Positions 55,676-63,520 of a DNA stretch of 63,520 bases are shown piece by piece. The position numbers and the translations under genes are program-made. Within the stretch, counting starts at the first letter, position 1. The number at the start of each line of letters is the position of its first letter. Below the pieces are notes generated by a model. It was not told the origin of the DNA and made no database searches. It was given only the letters and a program-made list of their open reading frames with translations. Source of the DNA: Mycolicibacterium sphagni (lineage in GTDB: Bacteria > Actinomycetota > Actinomycetes > Mycobacteriales > Mycobacteriaceae); the NCBI RefSeq assembly GCF_013337765.1, contig NZ_VBSB01000038.1, positions 1 through 63,520 of the forward strand, read 5' to 3'.

Positions 55676-56995
55676 GTTGCCTCACGTCAAGATGCGCGCG
55701 AGGGTGGGTTGGTTGCCTCATGTGATTGTGCGCGTTTGGGGATGCGTGCTCTGGTGGCGGGTTTGGACTTGCTAGTGGTGACTTTGAGGAGCTGTGCGGT
55801 CAGTGTCTGGATCTGACGCTGAATGGCGGCGGGGTTGATCAAAGCGTGGGTTCGGGCCATGGACGCTATGCGGTCATCGGTCATAGCTGGGTGATCGATC
55901 GCGCGGCGGAATGGGGTCGTCGCGGTGTCGTATTTCTTGGTCACCTTGGCGCCGTCACGGACCTTGGATACTAGTTTCTGCTGCGGGTAGAAGTAGTTGG
56001 TCAACTGGGACTGCAGCCGCCAGATTTCGTTGAGTAGCAACAGCTCTGGAGCCGTGTCGTAGCGGTGGTAGCCGACCATGGTACGCACCACTGCCCAGTT
56101 TTTCTGTTCGACGTGACAGGCGTCGTTTTTGTTTGTCGGTCGCGACCGGGTGAAGGTGATTTTGCGGTTCCTGCACCAGAGGAACAGATAGACGTTGATG
56201 AATTCTGCTCCGTTGTCAGAGTCGACCCCCAGGATCGGGAACGGCATCGTGTCCGCGATGCTTTCCAAGGCACGCAGGACGCATTTGGCTTCCTTACTGG
56301 ACACTGAGCGGTTCTCCGTCCAACCAGTGGCGATATCGGTGACCGTGAGGGTGAACGCGAACGGCCCGATGGGGTTACCGCCATCGTGGGAGACCAAGTC
56401 GATCTCAACAAAGCCCGGCTTAGCGTCGTCCCAGTCTGCCCAGGTGCGGACCGGGATCTGACTTCTCAGCAGTGACCCCGGCTTGGTGGCCCGACGCCCT
56501 TTGAGCTGGCGTTTAGCCCGTTCACCTGCCAGACGACGATCGATAGTGGCCGCCGACATCGTGACCAACAGTGCTGCGGTCTCATCATCGATGACCAGCT
56601 CACCGAACTGCCGCAACACGGCCACGAGTTCGGTCAACATCGGCGCCAGCCTCTTGCCGGCCGGCATCCCCAGCACTAACCAGCACACCGTGAGTGCGGC
56701 AACGACATTCGGACCGTACCTGGGTGGCCGCGGACTTCGCCTCGGTGTCACCACCTTGGGCTGCAACGCCGCCTTAAGCGCCTTACGGGCATGGGTTCGA
56801 TGCCAACCGGTGTTGGCGCACAACTCGTCTAAAATCCTGCCCTTGGCTGGCTTATCGGCCACTACGTAGCGGATCGCGGTCATCTCGGTAACAGCCTTGC
56901 GCTCGGCCAACGTCAATCCCATCGTTTGGGCCTACCGAGACCATCGCCGATCCCTCAGGTAGGCACGCCGCATGCGCGCATTTTGACTGAGGCAA
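55676..56995 (-). mobile_element. Insertion sequence of about 1.3 kb
   Basis: Imperfect terminal inverted repeats enclose one transposase gene. The left end reads GTTGCCTCA-C-GTCAA-G-ATGCGCGC (55676-55699); the right end (56973-56995) is its inverse with small differences. A third related copy, GTTGCCTCA with TGCGCG after it, lies at 55712-55734, and an inverted TGAGGCA lies outside the left end at 55649-55655. No clear target-site duplication is seen, so the exact ends are uncertain by a few bases. Confidence 0.75.
55687..56922 (-). CDS. Transposase with integrase-type DDE core
   Basis: The 411-residue protein has an N-terminal helix-turn-helix region (about 25-55, HRTHARKALKAAL), and an rve-like catalytic core. 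The acidic triad is visible as Asp in VEIDLVSHDGG (about residue 175), Asp in GVDSDNGAEFIN and Glu in CHVEQKN. The C-terminal 40 residues are basic. It resembles mycobacterial transposases usually labelled ISNCY or IS481-like. The gene is intact, so the element may be able to move. Confidence 0.85.
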   Translation of the reverse strand: MGLTLAERKAVTEMTAIRYVVADKPAKGRILDELCANTGWHRTHARKALKAALQPKVVTPRRSPRPPRYGPNVVAALTVCWLVLGMPAGKRLAPMLTELVAVLRQFGELVIDDETAALLVTMSAATIDRRLAGERAKRQLKGRRATKPGSLLRSQIPVRTWADWDDAKPGFVEIDLVSHDGGNPIGPFAFTLTVTDIATGWTENRSVSSKEAKCVLRALESIADTMPFPILGVDSDNGAEFINVYLFLWCRNRKITFTRSRPTNKNDACHVEQKNWAVVRTMVGYHRYDTAPELLLLNEIWRLQSQLTNYFYPQQKLVSKVRDGAKVTKKYDTATTPFRRAIDHPAMTDDRIASMARTHALINPAAIQRQIQTLTAQLLKVTTSKSKPATRARIPKRAQSHEATNPPSRAS

Positions 56996-57046
56996 CGTAT
57001 AGCCGCTTCGCGCGCATAAAAGGCGATTCAACGCGGGTGGGTCGTC

Positions 57047-57068
57047 GTAGTATTCGAACATGAGTTCG
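57047..57068 (+). promoter_or_regulatory. LexA (SOS) box and -10 box over the start of the 13E12 gene
   Basis: TCGAAC-ATGA-GTTCGA at 57053-57068 is a perfect match to the mycobacterial SOS box TCGAAC-N4-GTTCGA. It covers the ATG at 57060. A -10-like TAGTAT (57047-57052) ends seven bases before the ATG, so the transcript is probably leaderless and LexA would block both initiation and early elongation. LexA boxes at 13E12-family genes are reported in M. tuberculosis. Confidence 0.85.
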
Positions 57069-58415
57069 ATCACCGCGGTGCACGAAGCGCTCACCGCTGC
57101 GGTCGACACTCTGGCCGCTCTCGATTTCGACGCACTCGACCCGCCTGAACGGTTCGAAGCGTTAGAGCTGATCGAAATCCAGCAGCGTCGCCTGACAGCG
57201 ATTGCCCATGCCGGGGTGGCCAAGTTGGAGCAGTTCGAAGGTTGCCCGCCGGTCGTCATTGCCTTGGCCGATGTGTTGCGGATCAGCCCGCGCGAGGCTC
57301 GCCGGCGGATCCGGGACGCCGAGCAGTTGGCGCCGCGCACCACGTTGACCGGCGAACCCCTGCCGCCGGTGCTACCCAAGACTGCTGAGGCGTGGAGCGA
57401 CGGGCAGCTCGATGGCGAGCACCTGCGAGTGATCCAGAAGTTCTTCCGCGACCTGCCCGATCACGTGCCTCCCGCCGAGGTGGAGAAGGCCGAGACCTCG
57501 TTGGCTGAGCATGCGGTGAATCTCCGCCCGGATCAGCTCGAGAAAGTCGCCTACCGGTTGGCGCTGCATCTGAACCCAGACGGGACGTTCTCCGACGACG
57601 ATCGGGCGCGTAAGCGCGGATTCGTGTGGTGCGGGGGCCAGCAGGTGGACGGTATGAGCGTGGGCCGGTTGATCGCCGACCCGGAGCTGCGCTCGGAATT
57701 GGATGCGTGGTTCGCGAAATTCGCCGCCCCCGGCATGTGCAACCCGGAAAGTCCGACAACCGCGCCGTCCGAGGAGGTCGTCGAGCAAGATCTGCGTAGC
57801 TATGGTCAGCGCCAGCACGATGCCCTCAAATCTTTGGTGCGCGGACAGTTGGGTGATCCGAAGTTCGGTCAACACAACGGCTTACCGGTCACGGTCATCG
57901 CGACCGCCACTATCCAAGACCTCCAGAAAAAGTCCGGCCACGCGGTGACTGCCGGCGGCACCCTGCTGCCGATCCCGGACCTGATCCGGATGGCCACCCA
58001 CGCCTACCACTACCTCGCCCTGTTCGACGGGGTCAACGGGCGGGCGTTGTGGCTGGGGCGCACCAAACGCATCGCCTCAGCAGACCAGCGAATCATCCTG
58101 CACGCCAAGGACCGTGGCTGCACCCGACCGGGTTGTGACGCACCTGGCTACCACAGCGTGGTCCACCACGCCGCCAAAGACTGGAAAAACGGTGGCAACA
58201 CCGACATCAACGACCTCACCCTGGCCTGCCCACCCGACAACCAACTCGTCGAAACCGGCGGCTGGAACACGCGCATACTCCCTAACGGGCAGACCGAATG
58301 GATCCCACCACCAGGACTGCCCATGCTCCAAGGCGGCACCAACGACTACCACCACCCCGAACGGATGTTGCAGAACGACAGCGACCCACCAGCCGACGAT
58401 GCAGGCGCCGCCTAG
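57060..58415 (+). CDS. DUF222/HNH endonuclease-domain protein (13E12 family)
   Basis: The 451-residue protein has a DUF222 domain (about 40-300) and a C-terminal HNH motif: CTRPGCDAPGYHSVVHHAAKDW (about 355-377) followed by GGNTDINDLTLACPPDN. These match the 13E12 repeat family of mycobacteria. Nuclease function is inferred from the HNH motif; the biological role is not known. The gene is damage-inducible judging from the SOS box. It lies directly next to an insertion sequence, as mobile-element-rich spots often do; in M. tuberculosis, REP13E12 copies serve as prophage integration sites. Confidence 0.85.
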   Translation: MSSITAVHEALTAAVDTLAALDFDALDPPERFEALELIEIQQRRLTAIAHAGVAKLEQFEGCPPVVIALADVLRISPREARRRIRDAEQLAPRTTLTGEPLPPVLPKTAEAWSDGQLDGEHLRVIQKFFRDLPDHVPPAEVEKAETSLAEHAVNLRPDQLEKVAYRLALHLNPDGTFSDDDRARKRGFVWCGGQQVDGMSVGRLIADPELRSELDAWFAKFAAPGMCNPESPTTAPSEEVVEQDLRSYGQRQHDALKSLVRGQLGDPKFGQHNGLPVTVIATATIQDLQKKSGHAVTAGGTLLPIPDLIRMATHAYHYLALFDGVNGRALWLGRTKRIASADQRIILHAKDRGCTRPGCDAPGYHSVVHHAAKDWKNGGNTDINDLTLACPPDNQLVETGGWNTRILPNGQTEWIPPPGLPMLQGGTNDYHHPERMLQNDSDPPADDAGAA

Positions 58416-58609
58416 CCGGGCGGTTCTGCCAGCGGACGCGGCCTCCGATCAACGACTCGGGACGCTAACCCCCATTGCCGCCGCCGTAGCCGGTGCCGCC
58501 GTAGCCGATCATCCCGCCGTTGCCGCCGGTGCATGTCACCGCACAGGATGTGCCCGTCCAGCTGCAGCCATTGCCGAACAAGACCGTGCCGGCAACCGCA
58601 CTCGGGAAG

Positions 58610-59005
58610 TCAGGACCGGCCGGTGAGCGCAGTGAGCCCGAGGCACCCCTCGTACCCCGCCTCGCACACCCACCGGCCGGTGCCTGACCCGCTCTGCTTC
58701 GAGCCGACGATGCGCGACCCGACGAATGAACCGATGATGTCGACGGCCCCGCCGATAGAGACGAACTCGACCCCGTTGAACCCGATGAGTCGGCAAATGC
58801 CACCGCTGTCGGTGCACCCACCGATTTGCTTGGGCCACAACCCTCGTCGGTTGCAGTGTTCGAATCCATCAAAAGGTCGGCGGCATCCCCCACGACGACC
58901 CCCAGGTGCAGTAGCAGTGACCTCGGCCGCTGCATCGGCAAGGCCGACCCAGCTTCCGACTGCACCCGCGAGGAACGTAACCGATGCCCCCGCCGGTATA
59001 TGCAT
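58610..59005 (-). CDS. Putative secreted protein, possibly frameshifted
   Basis: The 131-residue frame starts MHIPAGASVTFLAGAVGSW with a signal peptide ending Ala-Asp-Ala. The mature part holds six or so Cys and a Gly-rich segment (CEAGYEGCLGLTALTG). Immediately after its stop, another frame continues to 58465 with FGNGCSWTGTSCAVTCTGGNGG and a Gly/Tyr-rich end, which looks like a natural continuation. So the gene may carry a frameshift. I do not recognise the family. The 194 bases from 58416 to 58609 hold only this extension. Confidence 0.4.
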   Translation of the reverse strand: MHIPAGASVTFLAGAVGSWVGLADAAAEVTATAPGGRRGGCRRPFDGFEHCNRRGLWPKQIGGCTDSGGICRLIGFNGVEFVSIGGAVDIIGSFVGSRIVGSKQSGSGTGRWVCEAGYEGCLGLTALTGRS

Positions 59006-59114
59006 TTTCGACAAATATTCTTGCGGGAAATTCAGTTAGCGTTGGCTTGCCTGACCATCCGCACTCTGACCGTGCTGGGCGTCATGTCGGCACCCTTGCG
59101 AATCACTCAGCGCG

Positions 59115-61400
59115 CTAACGTTCCACCTCAACGTCCGATGGCTCCTTGTCGGGACGCAGGCCGCGCCAGCTCGGGTGGCGCAGCCGGCCGTCCGACGTCC
59201 ACTCTCCAAAACGCACCTCGCCCACCAATTCCGGGCGCACATAGGTGACGCCCTTGGCATCCAGCCTGGGAAGCGGTGCGACAAAAGGTGATTCGTCGGT
59301 GTGCAACGGCACGAGGATCTCCTTGAGCCGAGTCAGCTCTTTCTCCGAGAATCCGGTGCCCACCCGGCCGATGAACTGCAGGCCACCGTCGTCGGGGATG
59401 CCGAGCAGTAGCGCACCAATACCGCTGGAGCGCCCACCATTTCCCTCGCGCCAGCCGCCGATCACGGCTTCCTGGGTCTTCCAGTTCTTGTCCTTGATCC
59501 ACGACGCCGACCGTCGTCCTGGCTGATACGTCGAGTCCCACTTCTTGGCGACGACGCCTTCCCACTTCTTCTTGCGGGAGAACTCAATCGCGTCCGACCC
59601 GTCACCGTCGATCAGCGGCGGCACGATCAAATCCGTTCCCTCAGCGAAGGTTTCCAGCACCTTCCGCCGGTCGCGGTATCTCGCCTTCAACAACGAGCGC
59701 CCGTCCAGCCGCAGGATATCGAACGCCCAGAACTCGATCCTGGTGGCGCGCACCCGATTCTGCATCTCGCCGAAGTTCGGCACACCATCGGCGTCCAGCG
59801 CCACCACCTCGCCGTCGAGGATGACGTCGTGGTCGGCGAGATCGGCAGCGAGCGAATGCAATTGCGGATAGTCGGCGGTGAGGTCCCGGCCGCTGCGGGA
59901 TTGCAGCCGCAACTCACCGCCAGAAATCTCGACCAGCAGCCGATAGCCGTCGAACTTGCCCTCGAACCCGTACTGCGCCCCGGTCAGCTTCTCGACCGAA
60001 CCCAAGGTCGCCAGCATCGGCGAGTAATCGGGCAAGTGCGGCGTGGGCTGTTCCTTCATCCGGTGTGCCAGCCACTGGTTGCCGTTGGTCTGAATCAGCG
60101 CATACCGCCCCGAGATCCGCCGGCCATGCAGGTCGACGATCACCTCGCCACCCTTGTCCGCGCCGGAATCCCGGAACTTCTCCGCCTCATACGTCCCGGA
60201 GTCCCAGATGATCACCTTGCCGCCGCCGTACTCGCCCTTCGGGATGTCCCCTTCGAACGTCCCGTACTCCAGCGGATGGTCCTCGGTGTGCACGGCAAGG
60301 TGGTTGACCGCCGGGGTATCCGGGAGGTTCTTCGGCACCGCCCACGACACCAGCACGCCGTCGCGCTCCAGCCGGAAGTCGTAGTGCAACCGGCGGGCGT
60401 GGTGCTCCTGGATGACGAAGGTGTTGTTGTTCCCGACCGCGGGCGACACCCTTGGCACCGGTTCGGGCGTCTTGGCCGAGTCCCGCATGCTCCGGTAGGT
60501 GGTCAGCCGGTCTTCCCGCGGCACATCGGCGTCCATACCGGCCAGCAGGTCGCCCAGCTCGGCCACCCGGGAGAGCACCTCGCGGTATTCGAGATGCCGC
60601 AGCTTCGGATCGCCGATCTCCTCCCACGTCCGTGGCGCCGCGACCATCGGATGATCCCGCCCGCGCAACGAATACGGCGCGATCGTCGTCTTCGACCCGT
60701 TGTTCTGGCTCCAGTCCAGGAAGACCTTGCCCGCCCGCACACTCTTGGTCATCGTCGCGGTCACCAGCTTGGGCATGCTCTGCTCCAGCTGCTGGGCCAC
60801 CCGGCGGGCCAGCACCACCGCCCCATTACTGCTGACCGGTTCGGCCAACGGGGCATACAGATGCAGCCCCTTGCTGCCACTGGTGAGCGGATACACCGTC
60901 AGCCCGATGTCGTCCATCAACTCGCGGACGGCATTGGCGACCTCGCCCAGCTGCGACATGGTCACGCCCTCACCCGGGTCAAGGTCGAAGACCAAACGTG
61001 TTGCCGGACCGGGCTTTCCGGTCGAAGCGAAACGCCATTGCGGCACATGGACTTCCAGCGCGGCCTGCTGAGCGATCCACGCCAGGCCCGTCGAACTCTC
61101 GATGATCGGATACGTGGTGCTGCCCGAACGGTGCACGATCGTCGCCCGGTCGAGCCAATCCGGTGCCGAACTGGCGAGCTGCTTTTCGAAGAATGCCGAC
61201 TCGTCGACGCCGTTGGGCCAGCGTTTCCTGGTGACCGGCCGGCCTGCGATATGCGGCAGCATCACCTCGGCGATCGACGTGTAGTACTCGAATATGTCGG
61301 CCTTGGTGGTGCCGGTGGCCGGGTACAGGACTTTGTCGGCGTTGGTCAGCGCAACGCGCGGTCCTTTCGTCGCCCCCGGCGGCCACACGTCATTCACCAC
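59115..61400 (-). CDS. ligD: Multifunctional NHEJ DNA ligase LigD
   Basis: The 761-residue protein has three domains in the mycobacterial order: primase-polymerase (1-290; DLDPGEGVTMSQL with metal-binding Asp), phosphoesterase (about 325-445; QEHHARRLHYDFRLERDG, HTEDHPLEYGTFEG) and ATP-dependent ligase (about 460-755). The ligase Lys is in FEGKFDGYRLL near residue 481, where I recall KWDGYR as more usual. LigD processes and seals double-strand breaks brought together by Ku. It is divergent from a small secreted-protein gene and ku. Confidence 0.95.
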   Translation of the reverse strand: MVNDVWPPGATKGPRVALTNADKVLYPATGTTKADIFEYYTSIAEVMLPHIAGRPVTRKRWPNGVDESAFFEKQLASSAPDWLDRATIVHRSGSTTYPIIESSTGLAWIAQQAALEVHVPQWRFASTGKPGPATRLVFDLDPGEGVTMSQLGEVANAVRELMDDIGLTVYPLTSGSKGLHLYAPLAEPVSSNGAVVLARRVAQQLEQSMPKLVTATMTKSVRAGKVFLDWSQNNGSKTTIAPYSLRGRDHPMVAAPRTWEEIGDPKLRHLEYREVLSRVAELGDLLAGMDADVPREDRLTTYRSMRDSAKTPEPVPRVSPAVGNNNTFVIQEHHARRLHYDFRLERDGVLVSWAVPKNLPDTPAVNHLAVHTEDHPLEYGTFEGDIPKGEYGGGKVIIWDSGTYEAEKFRDSGADKGGEVIVDLHGRRISGRYALIQTNGNQWLAHRMKEQPTPHLPDYSPMLATLGSVEKLTGAQYGFEGKFDGYRLLVEISGGELRLQSRSGRDLTADYPQLHSLAADLADHDVILDGEVVALDADGVPNFGEMQNRVRATRIEFWAFDILRLDGRSLLKARYRDRRKVLETFAEGTDLIVPPLIDGDGSDAIEFSRKKKWEGVVAKKWDSTYQPGRRSASWIKDKNWKTQEAVIGGWREGNGGRSSGIGALLLGIPDDGGLQFIGRVGTGFSEKELTRLKEILVPLHTDESPFVAPLPRLDAKGVTYVRPELVGEVRFGEWTSDGRLRHPSWRGLRPDKEPSDVEVER

Positions 61401-61420
61401 CCAACGGTATTACCCGCTGC

Positions 61421-61426
61421 TACCCT
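61421..61426 (+). promoter_or_regulatory. -10 box of the small secreted-protein gene
   Basis: TACCCT fits the TAnnnT pattern and ends five bases before the ATG at 61432, so transcription would start at or near the start codon. Confidence 0.4.
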
Positions 61427-61431
61427 GGACT

Positions 61432-61659
61432 ATGACCAAAATGCTGGTAGCCGCCCTATTGGCGCTGCCTGCGTTGATCGGTGTCCCGCAGGCCGCCGCC
61501 GATCCAGAAGACCGTGTCCCCTACTGCTCGGCAGGCCAGGACCCGATGAATAGCAACTGCCGCCCCGCGCCGTATCAGGAAACCAGTGAAGACAGCGCCC
61601 CCGGCGCGAATCCCGATCTGCCCCTCGGACTGAATCCGGGCGTCCAGCCCGCTATCTGA
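61432..61659 (+). CDS. Small secreted protein between ligD and ku
   Basis: The 75-residue protein has a signal peptide ending PQAAA-DPED and a mature part of about 53 residues with two Cys (CSAGQDPMNSNC) and a Pro/Gly-rich end. A longer upstream frame exists but only this start gives a signal peptide and a leaderless promoter. I do not know its function; it may simply lie there, since NHEJ proteins are cytoplasmic. Confidence 0.7.
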   Translation: MTKMLVAALLALPALIGVPQAAADPEDRVPYCSAGQDPMNSNCRPAPYQETSEDSAPGANPDLPLGLNPGVQPAI

Positions 61660-61694
61660 CCCAGCAACAGCGGTCAGCCCTGCATACTGGACCA

Positions 61695-62561
61695 ATGCGT
61701 TCCATCTGGAAAGGCTCGATCGCATTCGGTCTGGTGAACGTCCCTGTCAAGGTGTACAGCGCCACCGAGGACCACGATCTCAAGTTCCACCAGGTGCACG
61801 CCAAGGACAACGGCCGCATCCGCTACAAGCGCGTCTGCGAAGTGTGCGGTGAGGTGGTCGAATACCGCGATATCGCCAAGGCCTACGAATCCGACGACGG
61901 CCAAACCGTGGTGATCACCGACGACGACATCGCCACTCTGCCTGAGGAACGCAGCCACGAGATCGAAGTGGTCCAGTTCGTTCCCGCCAGCGAGATCGAC
62001 CCGCTGATGTACGACCGCAGCTACTTCCTCGAGCCGGACGGCAAGTCGTCGAAGTCGTATGTGCTGCTGGCCAAAACGCTCGCCGACACCGACCGGGTCG
62101 CGATCGTGCACTTCGCGTTGCGCAACAAGACCCGGCTGGCCGCGCTTCGGGTCAAGGACTTCTCCAAGCGTGACGTGATGATCGTGCACACCCTGCTGTG
62201 GCCCGACGAGATTCGCGACCCCGACTTCCCGGTCCTCGACAAAGAGGTGGAGATCAAACCCGCCGAGCTGAAGATGGCCAGCCAGGTCGTCGAGTCGATG
62301 GCCGACGACTTCCACCCCGAGCAGTTCCGCGACACCTATCAGGAGCAGCTCCTGGAACTCGTGCAGGCGAAGCTGGAAGGCGGCGAGGCGTTCACCGCCG
62401 AGGAGCAGCCGGCCGAGCTGGACGAGACCGAGGACGTCTCCGATCTGCTGGCCAAGCTCGAAGCCAGCGTCAAACGTCGCCGCGGCGAGTCAGGCGACTC
62501 CGACGGTGAGGCGCCCGCGAAAAAGGCTGCCGCGAAGAAGACACCCGCGAAGAAGGCGTGA
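61695..62561 (+). CDS. mku: Non-homologous end-joining protein Ku
   Basis: The 288-residue protein starts MRSIWKGSIAFGLVNVPVKVY and shows CEVCGEVVEYRDIAKAYE and RSYFLEPD, the bacterial Ku core that rings DNA ends as a homodimer. The C-terminal tail beyond about residue 255 is acidic, then Lys/Ala-rich (KKAAAKKTPAKKA), as in Ku proteins with basic extensions. A -10-like CATACT (61683-61688) ends six bases before the ATG, suggesting a leaderless transcript. It partners LigD. Confidence 0.95.
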   Translation: MRSIWKGSIAFGLVNVPVKVYSATEDHDLKFHQVHAKDNGRIRYKRVCEVCGEVVEYRDIAKAYESDDGQTVVITDDDIATLPEERSHEIEVVQFVPASEIDPLMYDRSYFLEPDGKSSKSYVLLAKTLADTDRVAIVHFALRNKTRLAALRVKDFSKRDVMIVHTLLWPDEIRDPDFPVLDKEVEIKPAELKMASQVVESMADDFHPEQFRDTYQEQLLELVQAKLEGGEAFTAEEQPAELDETEDVSDLLAKLEASVKRRRGESGDSDGEAPAKKAAAKKTPAKKA

Positions 62562-62605
62562 ACTTTCGGGTGATTTTCACCCAATCTTCGAACTCGGCAC
62601 CAAAA

Positions 62606-62619
62606 TAGAACGTGTTTCA
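62606..62619. promoter_or_regulatory. KstR-type operator
   Basis: TAGAACGTGTTTCA is a perfect match to the KstR core TnnAACnnGTTnnA. It lies 75 bases upstream of the SDR start at 62694. KstR represses the cholesterol-catabolism regulon in mycobacteria and rhodococci, so the SDR and the gene after it are candidate sterol genes. Confidence 0.7.
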
Positions 62620-62693
62620 GTTACGTTCCGAATTGAGCGTCATCAACCGGAGCGGTCTTGTTACGGTGTTCGCCGACAAGGGAAGAGAGACAC

Positions 62694-63485
62694 GTGATCC
62701 TCGACAAGTTCAGACTTGACGGTCAAGTTGCAGTAGTCACCGGCGCCGGCCGTGGTCTTGGTGCGGCGATCGCCGTCGCCTTCGCCGAAGTGGGTGCCGA
62801 CGTCGTCATCGGCTCGCGCACCCAGTCCGAGCTGGAGTCGGTCGCCAAGCAGATCGAGGCCGTCGGACGGCGCGCGCATATCGTCGTCGGCGACCTCGCA
62901 CACCCGGAGACGACGGCCGCGCTCGCCGGCACGGCGGTCGAGGCGTTCGGCAAGCTGGACATCGTCGTCAACAACGTCGGCGGCACCATGCCCAACGCGC
63001 TGCTGAACACCAGCGTCAAGGACATGAAGGACGCATTCACGTTCAACGTCCTGACCGCGCACGCCCTGACACTGGCGGCCGTCCCGCTGATGCTCGAGCA
63101 CTCCGGCGGCGGCAACATCATCAACATCACCTCGACCATGGGCCGGCTGGCCGGACGGGGATTCGCCGCCTACAGCACCGCCAAGGCCGCCCTCGCCCAC
63201 TACACCCGGCTCACCTCGCTGGACCTGTCCCCGAAGATCCGGGTGAACGCCATCGCACCGGGCTCGATCCTGACGTCGGCGCTGGAGATCGTCGCCTCCA
63301 ACGACGCGCTGCGCGATCCGATGGAGAAGGCGACACCGATGAAGCGACTCGGCGATCCGCTCGACATCGCCGCGGCCGCCGTCTATCTCGCGTCGCCCGC
63401 CGCCAGCTATCTCACCGGCAAGATCATCGAGGTCGACGGTGGCCTCATCGTGCCGAACCTCGACCTTCCCATCCCAGACCTGTAA
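62694..63485 (+). CDS. SDR-family oxidoreductase, probable sterol-regulon member
   Basis: The 263-residue short-chain dehydrogenase shows VVTGAGRGLGAAIAVAFAE, NNVGG, the active-site YSTAKAALAHY with Tyr and Lys, and the C-terminal SYLTGKIIEVDGG. The GTG start was chosen because the upstream codons do not fit the family and AAGGGAAGAG precedes it. The KstR box upstream points to steroid breakdown; the substrate is unknown. The next gene begins 25 bases after its stop and is probably in the same operon. Confidence 0.85.
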   Translation: MILDKFRLDGQVAVVTGAGRGLGAAIAVAFAEVGADVVIGSRTQSELESVAKQIEAVGRRAHIVVGDLAHPETTAALAGTAVEAFGKLDIVVNNVGGTMPNALLNTSVKDMKDAFTFNVLTAHALTLAAVPLMLEHSGGGNIINITSTMGRLAGRGFAAYSTAKAALAHYTRLTSLDLSPKIRVNAIAPGSILTSALEIVASNDALRDPMEKATPMKRLGDPLDIAAAAVYLASPAASYLTGKIIEVDGGLIVPNLDLPIPDL

Positions 63486-63509
63486 GCCCCCGACCTGTAA
63501 GGACTCTCA

Positions 63510-63520
63510 ATGAGGAAGTC
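63510..63520 (+). CDS. Start of the next gene, cut by the window
   Basis: An ATG after TAAGGACTCTCA, a fair ribosome site, begins M-R-K- before the window ends. Nothing can be said of the product. Its place suggests co-transcription with the SDR gene. Confidence 0.35.

Noticed and set aside
62568..62582. Hairpin GGGTGA-TTT-TCACCC after ku
   Set aside because: Only six base pairs and no U run; too weak to call a terminator.

Overview
The window is a stretch of chromosome from a fast-growing, high-GC Mycobacterium (Mycolicibacterium type). Almost every gene has a recognisable counterpart in the M. tuberculosis interval around Rv0937c-Rv0984. An MspA-type porin gene at the left edge, intact cobF and fpg genes, and the absence of PE_PGRS genes point to an environmental species rather than the tuberculosis complex. 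All identities come from reading the translated sequence and remembered family features; no database search was run.

Layout, left to right. 1-5331 (minus): start of an MspA-family porin, then moaB2, pepD, mprB, mprA and rpmF, an envelope-stress module with two MprA-box-like repeats. 5564-13941 (plus): a six-gene operon with overlapping or nearly abutting genes (AtuA-family protein, FadE13, AccD2, AccA2, FadE12, EchA7) for acyl-CoA oxidation and carboxylation. 14006-16219: a DUF1707/LiaF-like protein and a Ser/Thr-rich secreted protein sharing a bidirectional terminator. 16220-24141 (minus): vWA and MoxR-type ATPase pair, purH, purN, perM and a DUF5336 protein. 24311-28153: SfnG-type monooxygenase, F420-type oxidoreductase, thiolase-like protein. 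28242-33108: sucCD, an M23 peptidase, a membrane protein, a PAP2 phosphatase. 33118-38010: UvrD1, chorismate mutase with an apparent attenuator, an acyltransferase-SGNH protein. 38210-45714: FadD, aldehyde dehydrogenase, pgi, SDR, Fpg/Nei glycosylase, a small membrane protein and cobF. 45725-54036: MFS protein, a P1B-type ATPase fused to hemerythrin, DUF2231, an F420-type oxidoreductase, enoyl-CoA hydratase, SRPBCC protein, PrpE. 54039-55123: VOC protein and rnhA. 55106-59005: a small accessory patch (broken mycothiol-dependent enzyme gene, insertion sequence, SOS-controlled 13E12 HNH protein, secreted protein). 59115-62561: the NHEJ pair ligD and ku. 62694 to the end: an SDR behind a KstR-type operator, then the start of another gene.

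The most interesting signals are regulatory. Upstream of chorismate mutase lies a 20-codon reading frame with Trp-Arg-Arg-Arg-Phe-Phe-Tyr-Gly-Tyr, followed by mutually exclusive stems arranged like a classic 1-2-3-4 attenuator. CRP-type dyads lie upstream of the porin gene and between sucC and the M23 peptidase gene. Two 8-3-8 direct repeats (MprA-box architecture) precede mprA and pepD, a perfect LexA box covers the start codon of the 13E12 gene, and a perfect KstR core precedes the last SDR gene. No rRNA, tRNA or CRISPR array was seen.
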